A stretch of DNA of 37,059 nt from Aquimarina agarilytica ZC1 (GCF_000255455.1 NZ_JH621280.1:1-37059); one strand, 5' to 3'. Shown: positions 1 to 9,794, numbered from the stretch's first letter. Numbers and translations are program-made. The notes: a model not told the origin generated them from the sequence alone.

Positions 1-60
1 CCGAAATACGTGGCACGGTTTACTCCGAAATTACTGGCACAAATCGAAACGGAGTATCCA
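1..60. mobile_element. Probable outer end of an insertion sequence (IS21-like)
   Basis: Two near-identical 16-bp units lie in direct orientation at 1-16 (CCGAAATACGTGGCAC) and 25-40 (CCGAAATTACTGGCAC), with a related ACGGAGTATCCA motif at 49-60. Repeated short units near the tip are typical of IS21-family ends, and similar TGGCAC/TCCGAAAT ends occur on IstA/IstB elements of Bacteroidota. No transposase is visible because the element would lie to the left of the window. The family assignment comes from remembered pattern only. Confidence 0.35.
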
Positions 61-130
61 CTTGTGGCGTTTGAACTTTTTCACACAAAACCCAATACTA
101 AAACATCTCATTTTATCTGCTAAATATTAT

Positions 131-1024
131 TTATTTACTTATATAATCTTTTGGGTTAACGCTAATATAAATCGAGGCACCAAATGTGGGTTGCATATCA
201 AAACTGACTGTATCAATGTCCGTTGTTTTGTCTTCGTAATACGTGAGTACATTTAAGGGAGTTAGCCCAGCTTGTACATTCATAAAAATTGGTTTGGCTA
301 ATTGATAACTCAGTCCAATGGATAAATTAAGTATGGCTTGATTATAATTAGCTCTCGAATTAATATTTAACACAAAGCGATCGTTATCAAGATGTTCCTC
401 AAAACGAAGTCGCCATTTTTTGTTCAAATTATATTCAATTATTGTAAGTAGTGGAAAGGTAACGCTGTAATTCCAATTTTTCCCGTTTGTCCCTCTAAAA
501 ATAAAAGCAGGTGCAGGAAACCCTAATTCTTCAATCATCAGTAGGGAAACTCCAATTTGATTTCCTTTTTTATTATTCATAACAAGCCCCGCTCCATACC
601 GGTAATAGTTATGATTAAAACTCCAAGAAACACCGCTATTAACTCCTTGACTAATGGCCAATACTCCCAAAATGTTCCATTTGTCACTTACAGGAAATAT
701 TCCCTTTAAAAATAATCTTGTCAAGTTTCCTGTAGCGGGTTCTACGACCATACTCCTCCAATTATCAAATTGTCGACCTACTATTTTATGCGATAATTCT
801 GGCAAAAAAATGTTGTTCCGCTTTCCAAAAATAATAGGATACCTAAAAGTAGCCTCTACAATCTGTTGTTCGGTACGCTCAGTATTTTCAAAATCTTCAA
901 AACCTGCCTTGGATACCTTCGCTGTGGACGAATGTTGATACCTCAAATTAAAAGGCTCAAATATTTGTGCCTTTACACTAGTTAAACCTAAAACAAAAAT
1001 ATACGATGTTATAAATTTATACAT
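131..1024 (-). CDS. Outer-membrane beta-barrel protein, possibly DUF6268-like
   Basis: A 297-residue protein with a Sec signal peptide ending in VKAQ at about residue 20. The rest is alternating hydrophobic and polar strands rich in Tyr, Asn and Phe (for example WSFNHNYYRYGAGLVM and LRFEEHLDNDRFVLNINSRANYNQ), as in outer-membrane barrels. The pattern of a conserved barrel with FNLRYQ near the mature N terminus recalls DUF6268 proteins of Flavobacteriaceae, but this is a recollection, not a search. It has no co-oriented close neighbour: the next minus-strand gene upstream ends 530 bp away. Function is unknown; transport or envelope structure is possible. Confidence 0.65.
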   Translation of the reverse strand: MYKFITSYIFVLGLTSVKAQIFEPFNLRYQHSSTAKVSKAGFEDFENTERTEQQIVEATFRYPIIFGKRNNIFLPELSHKIVGRQFDNWRSMVVEPATGNLTRLFLKGIFPVSDKWNILGVLAISQGVNSGVSWSFNHNYYRYGAGLVMNNKKGNQIGVSLLMIEELGFPAPAFIFRGTNGKNWNYSVTFPLLTIIEYNLNKKWRLRFEEHLDNDRFVLNINSRANYNQAILNLSIGLSYQLAKPIFMNVQAGLTPLNVLTYYEDKTTDIDTVSFDMQPTFGASIYISVNPKDYISK

Positions 1025-1375
1025 TATAGATTATCTTAAATACTCCAAAACTAATCATTGTTATTGATCTAATTATATTCCCCTTTATTGCTAATGAGGT
1101 GTTTTTAAATAAAACTCCCTCAGTAAAACTTTACACTCCTAAATTTTAAAAAAATAATGTTACTCAAAATAATATAAACTTCTTTTTTCGAGTAACACTT
1201 TATCGAATATCTAATCATAGATTTTACATAAAAAATTACGATGTGCATTCATAAATTCACTCAAAACCAATTCCTCTGACATAAGAAGACAAATACATTG
1301 CTCTGTTAACTTGTTCTATCCCTTAAACATTACTTTCCTGAGTCCTTTAGATTAAATAAATCTAATTTATGTTAT
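1025..1375. other. AT-rich intergenic stretch
   Basis: No convincing gene here. The only structure seen is an 8-bp inverted repeat, TGTTACTC at 1158-1165 and GAGTAACA at 1190-1197, with a 24-nt loop rich in T near its right end. It could be a weak terminator on the plus strand or a chance dyad. Confidence 0.4.
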
Positions 1376-1540
1376 TTAACCCGAATTACACAATAGAACT
1401 TCACTTTAAGGAATTAACCATTAATTGCCTTAACAATTCTAGCATAACACCTCAATAGTTAAATTAAAAACCTAGTGAAACATTTGATTTTACTATGATT
1501 CTTACACTGAATAAATTTTCTATCATATAATTCGGGTTAA
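1376..1540. repeat. MITE-like dispersed element, copy 1
   Basis: A 165-bp element bounded by a perfect 13-bp terminal inverted repeat, TTAACCCGAATTA at the left and TAATTCGGGTTAA at the right. The interior shares AGTTAAATTAAAAA-type sequence with the copy at 4326-4499 in the same orientation. It contains no reading frame and ends 14 bp before the stop codon of the metalloprotease gene. If TTAA is the target duplication the core ends begin ACCCGAATTA. This is the most diverged pair of ends beyond position 13. Confidence 0.7.
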
Positions 1541-1554
1541 ACATGAATTACATC

Positions 1555-2760
1555 TTAATTAGATGGCGCTTCACTAGAATTTGAAAAGTATAAAGCATGA
1601 GTCCCACTTTTTTCAACTAAAACGAGGTTATCACCATCAATATTTATCCAATAATTTCCCGATAAATTTGAAAAACCAGACGAAGCATTAATGGTTATTT
1701 CTGGGTTTGCCTGATGCAATTGATAACTAGCAAAATCAACAATATTAGTATAACTTCTAGGAGTTCCGTTATTGGTTTCTAATGTAAATTGATGCAATCC
1801 ATTTGGGTTATTAGAATTCCCCCACCAATTTAATACAGAGTTAAATACATTATTTAAATTAGGACCATTAATCCCTATGACATGAACATTACTGTATTTT
1901 CTAAATCCATTTGGAATTCCAGTACTTCGAGGAACATCATATTTAGTTAATAAATTCCCTGCAGTATCTGCTCCATATATAATTTTAATCCCTAAAATAT
2001 CCCCCGAACTAAAATCATCTAAAAAACAAGCATTCCCACTTCTCATTACAGATTCACCATCAAATTCTGGAGTCCCTTCAACCTGAAATCCAGAAAAATC
2101 ATTAGTATGATGAAACCCTAAATTATGCCCTAGCTCATGTTGAACATTTGCTATACGTTGACTTTGTCTTATTGGACCATTACAAACATCAAAACGGGGA
2201 TTTACCCAAATTTTTATCCCAGGACTCCCATCGACTGTTGGAAAACGAGCATAACCAAATGCAGAATCTGGCAAAGGCAACCTATCAAAAGTTGGATCTG
2301 TTTCTAAACTATCGTATAATATCTCTATATCGGCAATTTGCCTATTAGAAACTGTCTGTAAACTTATCTTTTCTAATTCATTATTCCATCTTTTTAATGC
2401 GTCGTTTGATGCACTAATCCAAGAACTATTCATGCCTGGGTGTATCCAAACATTAACAATTTCTTTGGTTACAATATTTCCGTCTATTCTTGAAAGCGTT
2501 GGATCACTATAAATTTTTGATTTATCAAAAATAATATCTCCTGCCACTAAATAAAACTCCCCCAAATCTTCGATTTGATCAGGTTTATACCCCCAACCTA
2601 TCAACGTATTGTACAATACATCATTACCAGAGGGTAGTGAAAATTTTTGAGTTTGAATTTCTGTACCTAAATCAATTTGATTATCTGCTTCCTCCGAAGC
2701 GCAACTAGCCAATAAAATAGTGGCCAAATAAAAACTGAATCTATTAAAAAATTTTGTCAT
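1555..2760 (-). CDS. M57-like zinc metalloprotease lipoprotein, downstream paralogue
   Basis: A 401-residue predicted surface or periplasmic zinc protease. Residues 1-20 are a lipoprotein signal with lipobox LASC (Cys20), followed by acidic residues (ASEEAD) like the lipoprotein export signals of Bacteroidota. The catalytic motif HExxHxxGxxH is HELGHNLGFHH at residues 208-218, with Glu209 as catalytic base, and a likely Met-turn at SVM (Met239). This fits the M57 'HEIGH' peptidases within the metzincin-like clan. A C-terminal region from about residue 275 is nearly the same as in the adjacent paralogue and ends with SNSSEAPSN in both. It lies 145 bp after that paralogue and keeps a similar leader. 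Substrate is unknown. Confidence 0.85.
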   Translation of the reverse strand: MTKFFNRFSFYLATILLASCASEEADNQIDLGTEIQTQKFSLPSGNDVLYNTLIGWGYKPDQIEDLGEFYLVAGDIIFDKSKIYSDPTLSRIDGNIVTKEIVNVWIHPGMNSSWISASNDALKRWNNELEKISLQTVSNRQIADIEILYDSLETDPTFDRLPLPDSAFGYARFPTVDGSPGIKIWVNPRFDVCNGPIRQSQRIANVQHELGHNLGFHHTNDFSGFQVEGTPEFDGESVMRSGNACFLDDFSSGDILGIKIIYGADTAGNLLTKYDVPRSTGIPNGFRKYSNVHVIGINGPNLNNVFNSVLNWWGNSNNPNGLHQFTLETNNGTPRSYTNIVDFASYQLHQANPEITINASSGFSNLSGNYWINIDGDNLVLVEKSGTHALYFSNSSEAPSN

Positions 2761-2905
2761 GATTTTAAATTATATATTGATTAATTATTCTAGTTAAAAA
2801 ACTACTCTAAAAGAGAGCTTAAAATTTAAAACAACATGCTAACTGCTTCACATAAAAATTAAATGCAATAGCTCATTATTTTATACTTAAATAGAGTCTA
2901 ATATT

Positions 2906-4117
2906 TTAGTTAGATGGTGCCTCGCTAGAGTTTGAAAAATACAACGCATAAGCCCCACTTTTTTCAACTAAAACAAGATTATCCCCGTCAAGATTTAACC
3001 AATAATCTCCTGATAAATTTGAAAAACCTGATGAAGAATTAATAGTTATTTCTGGATTTGCAGCATGTAACTGGTAACTAGCAAAATCAGAAATATTAGT
3101 ATAATGTCTAGGTGTACCATCATTAGTTTCTAATGTAAACTGATATAAAGCATTGGGGTTATTTGAATTTCCCCACCAATTTAATACTGAATTAAATACA
3201 TTATCCAGATTTGGTCCATTAGCCCCTATAGTATGTACATTACTATATTTCCTAAACCCGTTAGGAATACCAGTACTACGAGGCACACTATAAGTATCTA
3301 ATAAACCCCCTGCAGCATCTCCTACTCCATAAATAATTTTAATTCCTAAAACATCCCCTTCACTAAAGTCATTTAACCTACAAGCGCTTCCTCCATTCAT
3401 CACCGATCTAGGGTCTGAAGTAGGTGTTCCTTCTATATGGAATCCAAAACCTCTATTGGTATGATGAAAACCAAGGTTATGTCCTATTTCGTGCTGTACA
3501 TTTGCTATACGTAAACTTTGTGTAACACCTCCAAAACAAGCATTAAAATCTGGATTCAACCAAGCTTTGCTACCCGACTTACCATCTGATGTTGGAAAAC
3601 CTTCTACTCTTCCAAAAGTTCTTGTACTTAAAGGTAAAAATGTATAGCGATCATCTGTTTCTAAACTATCATACAATATTTCCATATCTGCACTATCTCT
3701 ATCCGTAACCGTAATCAATGTTATATCCTCAAGTTGAGCATTCCACCTTTTAACAGCTTCATTTGAAGCATCAATCCAACTATTATCCATATCAGGATGG
3801 ATCCAAATATTAACAAGCTCTTGCGTAACTATATTTCTATCTATTCTCGAAAGAGTTGGATCGCTATAGCTCTTAGATTTATCAAAAACCATATCTCCAT
3901 CAACTAAATAAAATTCTCCTAAATCTTCAATTTGATCTGCTTTATACCCCCAACCAATTAAAGTATCATATAGCACATCTCCACTTGAGATTAATGAAAG
4001 GTTTTGAGTTTGAATTTCTGTACCTAAACCAATTTGATCATCAGTTTCTTCTGATGTACAACTAGCCAATAAAATAGCAGCTAAATAATAACTGGATTTT
4101 TTAAAAAATTTTGTCAT
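2906..4117 (-). CDS. M57-like zinc metalloprotease lipoprotein, upstream paralogue
   Basis: A 403-residue paralogue of the gene at 1555-2760. It has lipobox LASC (Cys20) followed by TSEETDD, the zinc site HEIGHNLGFHH at residues 209-219 with Glu210 catalytic, and the same C-terminal region and tail. Similarity is highest at the two ends and around the zinc site. The middle segment before the zinc site differs more (for example SAFGYARFP against RTFGRVEGFP), suggesting divergence in substrate-binding parts. Its leader carries a strong hairpin at 4200-4236 that the other copy lacks. Each gene probably has its own promoter, since 145 bp separate them. Substrate is unknown. Confidence 0.85.
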   Translation of the reverse strand: MTKFFKKSSYYLAAILLASCTSEETDDQIGLGTEIQTQNLSLISSGDVLYDTLIGWGYKADQIEDLGEFYLVDGDMVFDKSKSYSDPTLSRIDRNIVTQELVNIWIHPDMDNSWIDASNEAVKRWNAQLEDITLITVTDRDSADMEILYDSLETDDRYTFLPLSTRTFGRVEGFPTSDGKSGSKAWLNPDFNACFGGVTQSLRIANVQHEIGHNLGFHHTNRGFGFHIEGTPTSDPRSVMNGGSACRLNDFSEGDVLGIKIIYGVGDAAGGLLDTYSVPRSTGIPNGFRKYSNVHTIGANGPNLDNVFNSVLNWWGNSNNPNALYQFTLETNDGTPRHYTNISDFASYQLHAANPEITINSSSGFSNLSGDYWLNLDGDNLVLVEKSGAYALYFSNSSEAPSN

Positions 4118-4199
4118 AATTTTAAATTTTATATTGATTATTAAATTATTTCTATCTTCCTTATCGGCTAAATTACAATGAAGGAATAGGGCATATACC

Positions 4200-4236
4200 C
4201 CCTAGAAACAGTGAAAGTTTTTCACTGTTTCTAGGG
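4200..4236. promoter_or_regulatory. 17-bp perfect hairpin in metalloprotease leader or plus-strand terminator
   Basis: CCCTAGAAACAGTGAAA at 4200-4216 is the exact reverse complement of 4220-4236, with a 3-nt loop. On the plus strand it is followed by TTGTTTTTA, which would make an intrinsic terminator, yet no plus-strand gene precedes it. On the minus strand it lies 83 nt upstream of the metalloprotease start codon, next to a second near-palindrome GGGCATATACCC at 4189-4200. It may be a leader structure, an operator, or the terminator of an antisense transcript. Confidence 0.6.
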
Positions 4237-4325
4237 TTGTTTTTATAAAACTTTAAAAAAACATAACTAGCTAAAAAACAAATAGAAAACCATCATTTAT
4301 TTAAAGTAAAAGTCTAATTTTCACT

Positions 4326-4499
4326 TTAACCCGAATTATGCATTGAAACTTTGTCATGAGGCTGTGACATACAATAAATACTAGTATTTTCTTAATTTCA
4401 ACATAGCACCGTTATGGTTAAATTAAAAAATACAGTTTACGGATACTACTTGAAGTAGATCGCAGACGTAATAAGTTTTTAATGCATAATTCGGGTTAA
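4326..4499. repeat. MITE-like dispersed element, copy 2
   Basis: A 174-bp element with a perfect 19-bp terminal inverted repeat, TTAACCCGAATTATGCATT at 4326-4344 and its exact complement at 4481-4499. It is the best preserved of three copies. The interior matches copy 1 directly and copy 3 (9857-10025) in inverted orientation. No reading frame of any length is seen. It lies between the LytTR regulator's 3' end and the metalloprotease leader. Confidence 0.8.
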
Positions 4500-4628
4500 A
4501 GAAACTTCAAATAAATAGGGCTGTTATTCCAATAAAAACATCAAAAATTCTACAATTTATAATTGAGGAATTTTCTTAAATTAAAAAAGGAATAAAATAA
4601 TTTTGAAAAAAACTGATGAAATACACGA

Positions 4629-5396
4629 CTAAAGAGAAAGCCATTTTTTAAATTTTCCTATTTTTTCAATGGCCACAAATATTGGAGAAGTATCATTTTT
4701 ATTTGATGGCTTTAATTCAATTTTTATTTTAGATTTAGATGTGTAGTACATTTGTTCAATGGCATCCAAATGTACTAAATAACGTTTATTTATCCGGAAA
4801 AATGAATTGGAATGCAATTCTCCTTCAATAGCTTTCAATGATTTTTCTATCGGAAATAATTTCCCAGACCATAACATTATAAAGCTCAATTTATCTTCCG
4901 AAAAAAAATAGGCAATATCCTTGCTATTTATTGCGTGTAATTTTGTGTTTACTTTTATTAAAAATCTTTTTTTTTGCTTTAACATTAGACTATCCAACAA
5001 GTCACTGTAATCGACTTTATTCAAACTAGAATCTACATAATGCAAGCGTTTAAATTTATCAAAAGCCTCTGCTAATTGTTTTTTATTAATAGGTTTTAAC
5101 AAATAGGACACACTATTTAATTCAAATGATTTAATAGCAAATTCCGAATAAGCTGTGGTAAAAATTACAGGAGTTAGGTTTGCCTGGTCATTTTTAAATA
5201 TTTCAAAAGAATACCCATCGGAAAGATTGATATCTAAAAAAAACAAATCAATCTCATGGGTTTCTAAAAATACTTTTGTTTCCTCAACAGATGTTGTTCT
5301 ACCTATTATATCAATATCAGAATCTAGTTCGCGTAAAGCCTTACCGAGCCTATTGGCTGCCAAATCCTCATCCTCTACAATTAACACTTTAATCAT
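4629..5396 (-). CDS. LytTR-family response regulator
   Basis: A 255-residue DNA-binding response regulator. Residues 1-120 form a receiver domain with acidic pocket Glu8-Asp9, phospho-acceptor Asp55 in LFFLDIN, the TTAYSEFA switch segment, and Lys102 in SYLLKPI. Residues 142-255 form a LytTR domain: KRFLIKV opening, KDIAYFFSEDK, FFRINKRYLVHLDAI, and a basic C-terminal end. The start codon lies inside the 3' end of the kinase gene (8-bp overlap), implying translational coupling as a cognate pair. Position at the end of a TonB receptor and DUF4249 operon suggests it controls that operon or a linked uptake function; this is inference. Confidence 0.92.
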   Translation of the reverse strand: MIKVLIVEDEDLAANRLGKALRELDSDIDIIGRTTSVEETKVFLETHEIDLFFLDINLSDGYSFEIFKNDQANLTPVIFTTAYSEFAIKSFELNSVSYLLKPINKKQLAEAFDKFKRLHYVDSSLNKVDYSDLLDSLMLKQKKRFLIKVNTKLHAINSKDIAYFFSEDKLSFIMLWSGKLFPIEKSLKAIEGELHSNSFFRINKRYLVHLDAIEQMYYTSKSKIKIELKPSNKNDTSPIFVAIEKIGKFKKWLSL

Positions 5397-6435
5397 CTAA
5401 CTCCCCTTTAATTAATGGCACATATACAATGTAACTATCTTTAGTTTTTTCTATGATCAATTTATTATCGGTAATCAATTTAATCTGATTTTCTAAATTT
5501 TTTAAGCCTATTCCCAACGAATCTAATTGATAATCATTTTTATCCTTAAGCTGTAAATTATTTTTAACTATAACAAAATTTTGAGTTGTATATACCTCAA
5601 CTAGTAATGGTGTTTTTAATGATACTTTGTTATGCTTTATGGCATTTTCAACCAACAATTGTAATGTCATGGGAGGTAACAACATAAATTTAGTGACTAG
5701 ATCTATATTTTCATTATAAACTAAAGCAGCTCCAAAACGAATTTTTTGTAAATAAATATAGGATTCAATCATATCCAATTCTTTGGAGAGCGATACTACA
5801 ATTTCATCACTTTGGATAAGATTATACCTGTAAATACTTGACAATTCCTCCACAAAATCTTCTGCCTTTTTAGTATCATTTGGAATTAAACTAATCAAAC
5901 TATTGAAACTATTGAATAAAAAGTGAGGATTTAATTGTTTTTTAAGAGATAAATATTTCGAAATCACTTTTTCCTTTTCGTATTTAGACAACTCTAAAGC
6001 CGCGTAATGACTTTTCTCAGTGGTTGAAATAAAATGTTCAAAAAAGTACACAAAAGAAGTTATAACAAGCGTACCCATTAGAATTGCCCAAAAAATTAAA
6101 TCAAAAAAAGTAATAACATCATCATCATTAAAAGCTAGATTCGCTATAAACCGGGCTACAAAACTGATGCCTATTGATTTAAAAATAATTACCCCCATTA
6201 AAACTAATTTATAGTAATTAGGTTTCTTAAGATAATTGACAATTGTTTTATTATTAAAAATTAATATCCTTGAATAATAAATTAATATAATGAACAACAA
6301 TATACATGGAAATAATATAAGGGTTTCAAAAATGGCCTCATCTAAGGTATCTTCTTCTATTTCATATAAAAAATTATAAAACACCGTTAAAAAGGTAATT
6401 AAGATATATATATAAATTCTTCCGTTTTTTAGCAC
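5389..6435 (-). CDS. LytS/YehU-type sensor histidine kinase
   Basis: A 348-residue inner-membrane kinase. Four hydrophobic segments fall at about residues 7-24, 38-60, 76-101 and 109-132, followed by a short linker helix. The His_kinase domain has its phospho-acceptor His171 in KKQLNPHFLFNSFNSL. The ATPase domain shows an N box at LLVENAIKHN (Asn264) and a glycine box at SLGIGLKNL. There is no periplasmic sensor domain of any size, so the signal is probably sensed in the membrane or through partner proteins. It follows the DUF4249 gene by 17 bp and overlaps the response regulator by 8 bp. Confidence 0.9.
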   Translation of the reverse strand: MLKNGRIYIYILITFLTVFYNFLYEIEEDTLDEAIFETLILFPCILLFIILIYYSRILIFNNKTIVNYLKKPNYYKLVLMGVIIFKSIGISFVARFIANLAFNDDDVITFFDLIFWAILMGTLVITSFVYFFEHFISTTEKSHYAALELSKYEKEKVISKYLSLKKQLNPHFLFNSFNSLISLIPNDTKKAEDFVEELSSIYRYNLIQSDEIVVSLSKELDMIESYIYLQKIRFGAALVYNENIDLVTKFMLLPPMTLQLLVENAIKHNKVSLKTPLLVEVYTTQNFVIVKNNLQLKDKNDYQLDSLGIGLKNLENQIKLITDNKLIIEKTKDSYIVYVPLIKGELDD

Positions 6436-6452
6436 CTTAACTTATTTAAAAT

Positions 6453-7307
6453 TTATTCTGAAATTACTAATGAAGCTTCCTTAACATCGGTGGCATAAAA
6501 ATAACCTAAAGCTCTATTTTTGGGAGTATTTATATTCACTAAATTACTCCTTATGGATGCCGGTGGTGGATTTCCAATTAATGAAAAGCCTTGACTCCCA
6601 GTTTGTGTAAACAATTCAACTAGATAATCATAATAATTTTCCGAAATTGCCAGTTGCTGTACCCCCGCTTTATCACCTATTTCAAAACTCACCTCTTCAT
6701 TTGGATTAACCCCTACACGTGACTTACCATCAAAAAATTGATCTTTTTCAATAATAGTTACATTATTCCCGGGATCTGGAACTATGGTAAATTCATCATT
6801 TTTAAATACACGGTAATAATAATAGTTAGCTACATTAACGGGATCTGTTGCATCAAAGTTTAAAAAATAACCTTGATCTGTAAATAAGGTCTCTTCTTCG
6901 AAAACACTATATACACGATCAAAATCTGGCACTTCATTCAAAAAATCTTCTCCAGTGTAGGTCTCATTATTCCATTGTATACTTATGCTGTATTTAGTAT
7001 TTAATTTTGCCTCAATACGATCATTTGTATATATGCCATTTGAGGTATGTAAAAACTCAAAATCATTCGTTCCATCATTAACTATAACACTGGCATTAGT
7101 TACTGGTGCAGGCTCCTCTTTATCTAAAAAACCTACGCTAGTCGATAACTCGATTTTTTGTTCATTTAAAGGAGTTATTGTATTTCTTTCAATACCACCA
7201 TTTACAACTAATCTAGGCGTGCTTCCTTTTAATGTAATATCACTAGTTACATCGGTCTCACAACTGTAAAACCCTATCGCTAATAAAATATAAAGTATTT
7301 GTTTCAT
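6453..7307 (-). CDS. DUF4249-family outer-membrane-associated lipoprotein
   Basis: A 284-residue lipoprotein with signal peptide and lipobox FYSC (Cys16) followed by ETDVTSD. The mature part begins with a beta-rich segment PRLVVNGGIERN and an Ig-like stretch (VTNASVIVNDG...FEFLHTSNGIYTND) typical of DUF4249. Proteins of this family are repeatedly encoded directly after TonB-dependent receptors in Flavobacteriaceae, as here, 86 bp after the receptor. A role as surface partner of the receptor is likely but the ligand is not known. The kinase gene follows after 17 bp. Confidence 0.8.
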   Translation of the reverse strand: MKQILYILLAIGFYSCETDVTSDITLKGSTPRLVVNGGIERNTITPLNEQKIELSTSVGFLDKEEPAPVTNASVIVNDGTNDFEFLHTSNGIYTNDRIEAKLNTKYSISIQWNNETYTGEDFLNEVPDFDRVYSVFEEETLFTDQGYFLNFDATDPVNVANYYYYRVFKNDEFTIVPDPGNNVTIIEKDQFFDGKSRVGVNPNEEVSFEIGDKAGVQQLAISENYYDYLVELFTQTGSQGFSLIGNPPPASIRSNLVNINTPKNRALGYFYATDVKEASLVISE

Positions 7308-7393
7308 AATATAATTATCTAAAATTGAATATCAATATGTTGTACTAATTTCAAAATATCCTTAATTAAAAAGCCTATTTTTTGTGCGTAGAT

Positions 7394-9769
7394 TTAAAAT
7401 TTAAATTGATAACTAAGTGTTGGTACAATTCCAAAAAAGGAAAGCTTAGTTGCTTGCGTTCTACCGGTAGCTACCTGTTTGTCATTTACCTCACTTACCT
7501 CATTGAAATAAATTGAAGCCGCATTTTGCCTATTATAAACATTAGCCACACTAAAAATCCATTTCCCTCTTTTACCTACTTTTGGATTTAAGGTCGCAGA
7601 TATATCCAATCGATGATAGGCAGGTAATCGATCTCCATTTCTATTTTGGTAATCTGTTACTACTAAACCTGTCTGCTTATATTTCCCGGTGGGATATGTT
7701 ACCGGTCGACCAGATCCAAAAATAAAATTAGCCCCAAAATCCCAGCGCTCATTGAGCTTGTATAATCCCACAATATTAAATTCATGTAACTGATCATTAT
7801 TCGTAGGATAATAATCATTATTATTAATACCCTGTATTTTTCGTTCACTACGTGCTAAAGTATAATTTACCCAACCAGTTAACTTCCCACTACTTTTATT
7901 TAACTGAAATTCCAAGCCATAAGCCCTTCCTTTTCCTTGCGCTATTTGTGTTTCAATATTTTCTGTAAACAACAAGTCAGCCCCATCAATAAAATCGGTA
8001 ACATCGTTAAAACTTTTATGATAAGCTTCAACACTAAAATTGTATTTATTATTATTAAAATTTTTAAAATACCCAATGGCAAACTGATCTACGGATTGTG
8101 GCTTTAAAAAAGGCCCACTAGGCGCCCAAATATCTAGTGGAGTTGCCGATGTAGTATTAGAAATTAAATGCAAATATTGGTACATTCTGTTATAACTAAA
8201 CTTTACAGAATTCATATCATTAATTAAATACCTTGAACTAAACCGTGGTTCAACACCCCAATACTCTTTAATTTTAGCACCTATTCCATATGAAACATCA
8301 TCAATTACCTCATTTTCTTCATAAATATCCTGAAGTGCATTATATGTCAATGGGCTTCCAGTTGCATAAGTAGGTATTCTATCTTTTCCCCTACGGGAGA
8401 AGTTAGAAAGTCTTAGCCCGTACTGTAAACTTAATTTTTCAGACAACTCTTGCTTTACATCAACGTAAACGGCTCCTTCTGTACCAAACTTTTCTTCAAA
8501 TTTTTCAGGATTTATACCCGATCCATTTAATGCTTCAATTTCACCTGGTTTAAAATTATAATACGTATAGTCTAGTCCAGTCCTTATGGTGTTTTTCGAA
8601 TTCAAATACCATATTAATCTTGGTTTAAAATTATAGTTGGTAATATTCGATTTCCATCTAAAGCTTGAACCACTTCTTAAATTATCAAGCGTATAATCAT
8701 AATTACTAAATATGGCTGAAGTTTGTAAAAACAATTTATCATTTAAAATACTTGTCCACCGTATGGTACCGGAAGCATTTCCCCAAATAGCCCCCACTAA
8801 ATTATCCAACTCAAAATGATCTCTCCCAAAATAACTGGAAAGAAAAACATTGTTTTTATCATTTAACTTGTAGTTGGCCTTTAAATTAATATCATAAAAA
8901 AAGAGGGTGCTATTTTTAAAATCTTCTGATAATGATGAAAAAACATCAATATAAGACCTCCGCCCTGCGAGCATAAAACTTCCTTTTCCTTCTTCTCTAT
9001 CTCCTTTCTAAATAGGCCCTTCAATTAAGGCTTTACTTGAAATTAAGCCTAGTCCTAATGTGCCTCCAAATTTTTTCTTATTCCCTTCCTTCTGTTTAAT
9101 ATCCAAAACCGATGAAAGTCGCCCTCCATATACCGAAGGAATTCCTCCTTTATACAGTTTCATATCCTTTACAGCACTTGTATTAAATACCGAGAAAAAT
9201 CCGAATAAATGAGACGCATTATAAATGGTAGCTTCATCCAATAAAATTAAATTTTGATCAGAAGACCCCCCTCGGACATTAAATCCGGAGGAGGCTTCAT
9301 TAACACTAGAAACACCTGGTAAAAGTTGAATAGATTTTAACAAATCTGGTTCCCCTAAAACCATTGGTAATTTTTTAATCGTTTTGGCCGATAATACAGA
9401 CACACTCATTTCGGTAGAAGTAACAGCTTTACTAGTACTATTACTTGAAATAACCACTTCTTTTAACTGATCTAAACTTTCCTCAAGCTCAAAATCAAGC
9501 TTCATATGCTTATCCAAATTAAGCTCCAATTCAATGTCCTTAAATCCTAAATAATTTATTTTAAGTTTATACACTCCTTCTGGTAATGTAATCGAATAAA
9601 AACCATAATCATTTGTAATTGTACCCTGTGTTGTACTTGCTAACACATTCACTCCAAATAATTTTTCTCCGGTTTCTTTTTCCGAAATAGACCCACTAAT
9701 TGTGTATCTTTTTTGTGCATTAGCAACTGTTGTTCCGAGTAGTAAAAAAAATAAAAGATATCGCTTCAT
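7394..9769 (-). pseudogene. TonB-dependent receptor interrupted by one in-frame amber codon
   Basis: Read through a single TAG at 9008-9010, this is one 791-codon outer-membrane receptor. The first part (7394 side excluded; 9008-9769, 253 aa) has a signal peptide ending VANAQ, a carboxypeptidase-regulatory-like beta sandwich (about residues 22-100), LKEVVISS, and a plug domain with GFNVRGGSSDQNLILLDEA. The second part (7394-8974, 526 aa from its first Met) is the barrel, ending in a typical Phe (YQFKF). Both parts share one frame: the codons between them read KGDREEGKGSF, so only the TAG breaks the gene. In relatives the plug-to-barrel join reads as an unbroken EGPI...GSF...RRSYID. It heads the operon with DUF4249 and LytSR genes. 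Ligand is unknown. It may be a recent nonsense mutation, a readthrough case, or a sequencing error. Confidence 0.85.
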
Positions 9770-9794
9770 TTTGTTTTAAAGTTGTGATTTAAAC

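Noticed and set aside
62..256. Plus-strand 64-codon frame
   Set aside because: It overlaps the 3' end of the barrel gene on the other strand, has no domain-like pattern and no promoter.
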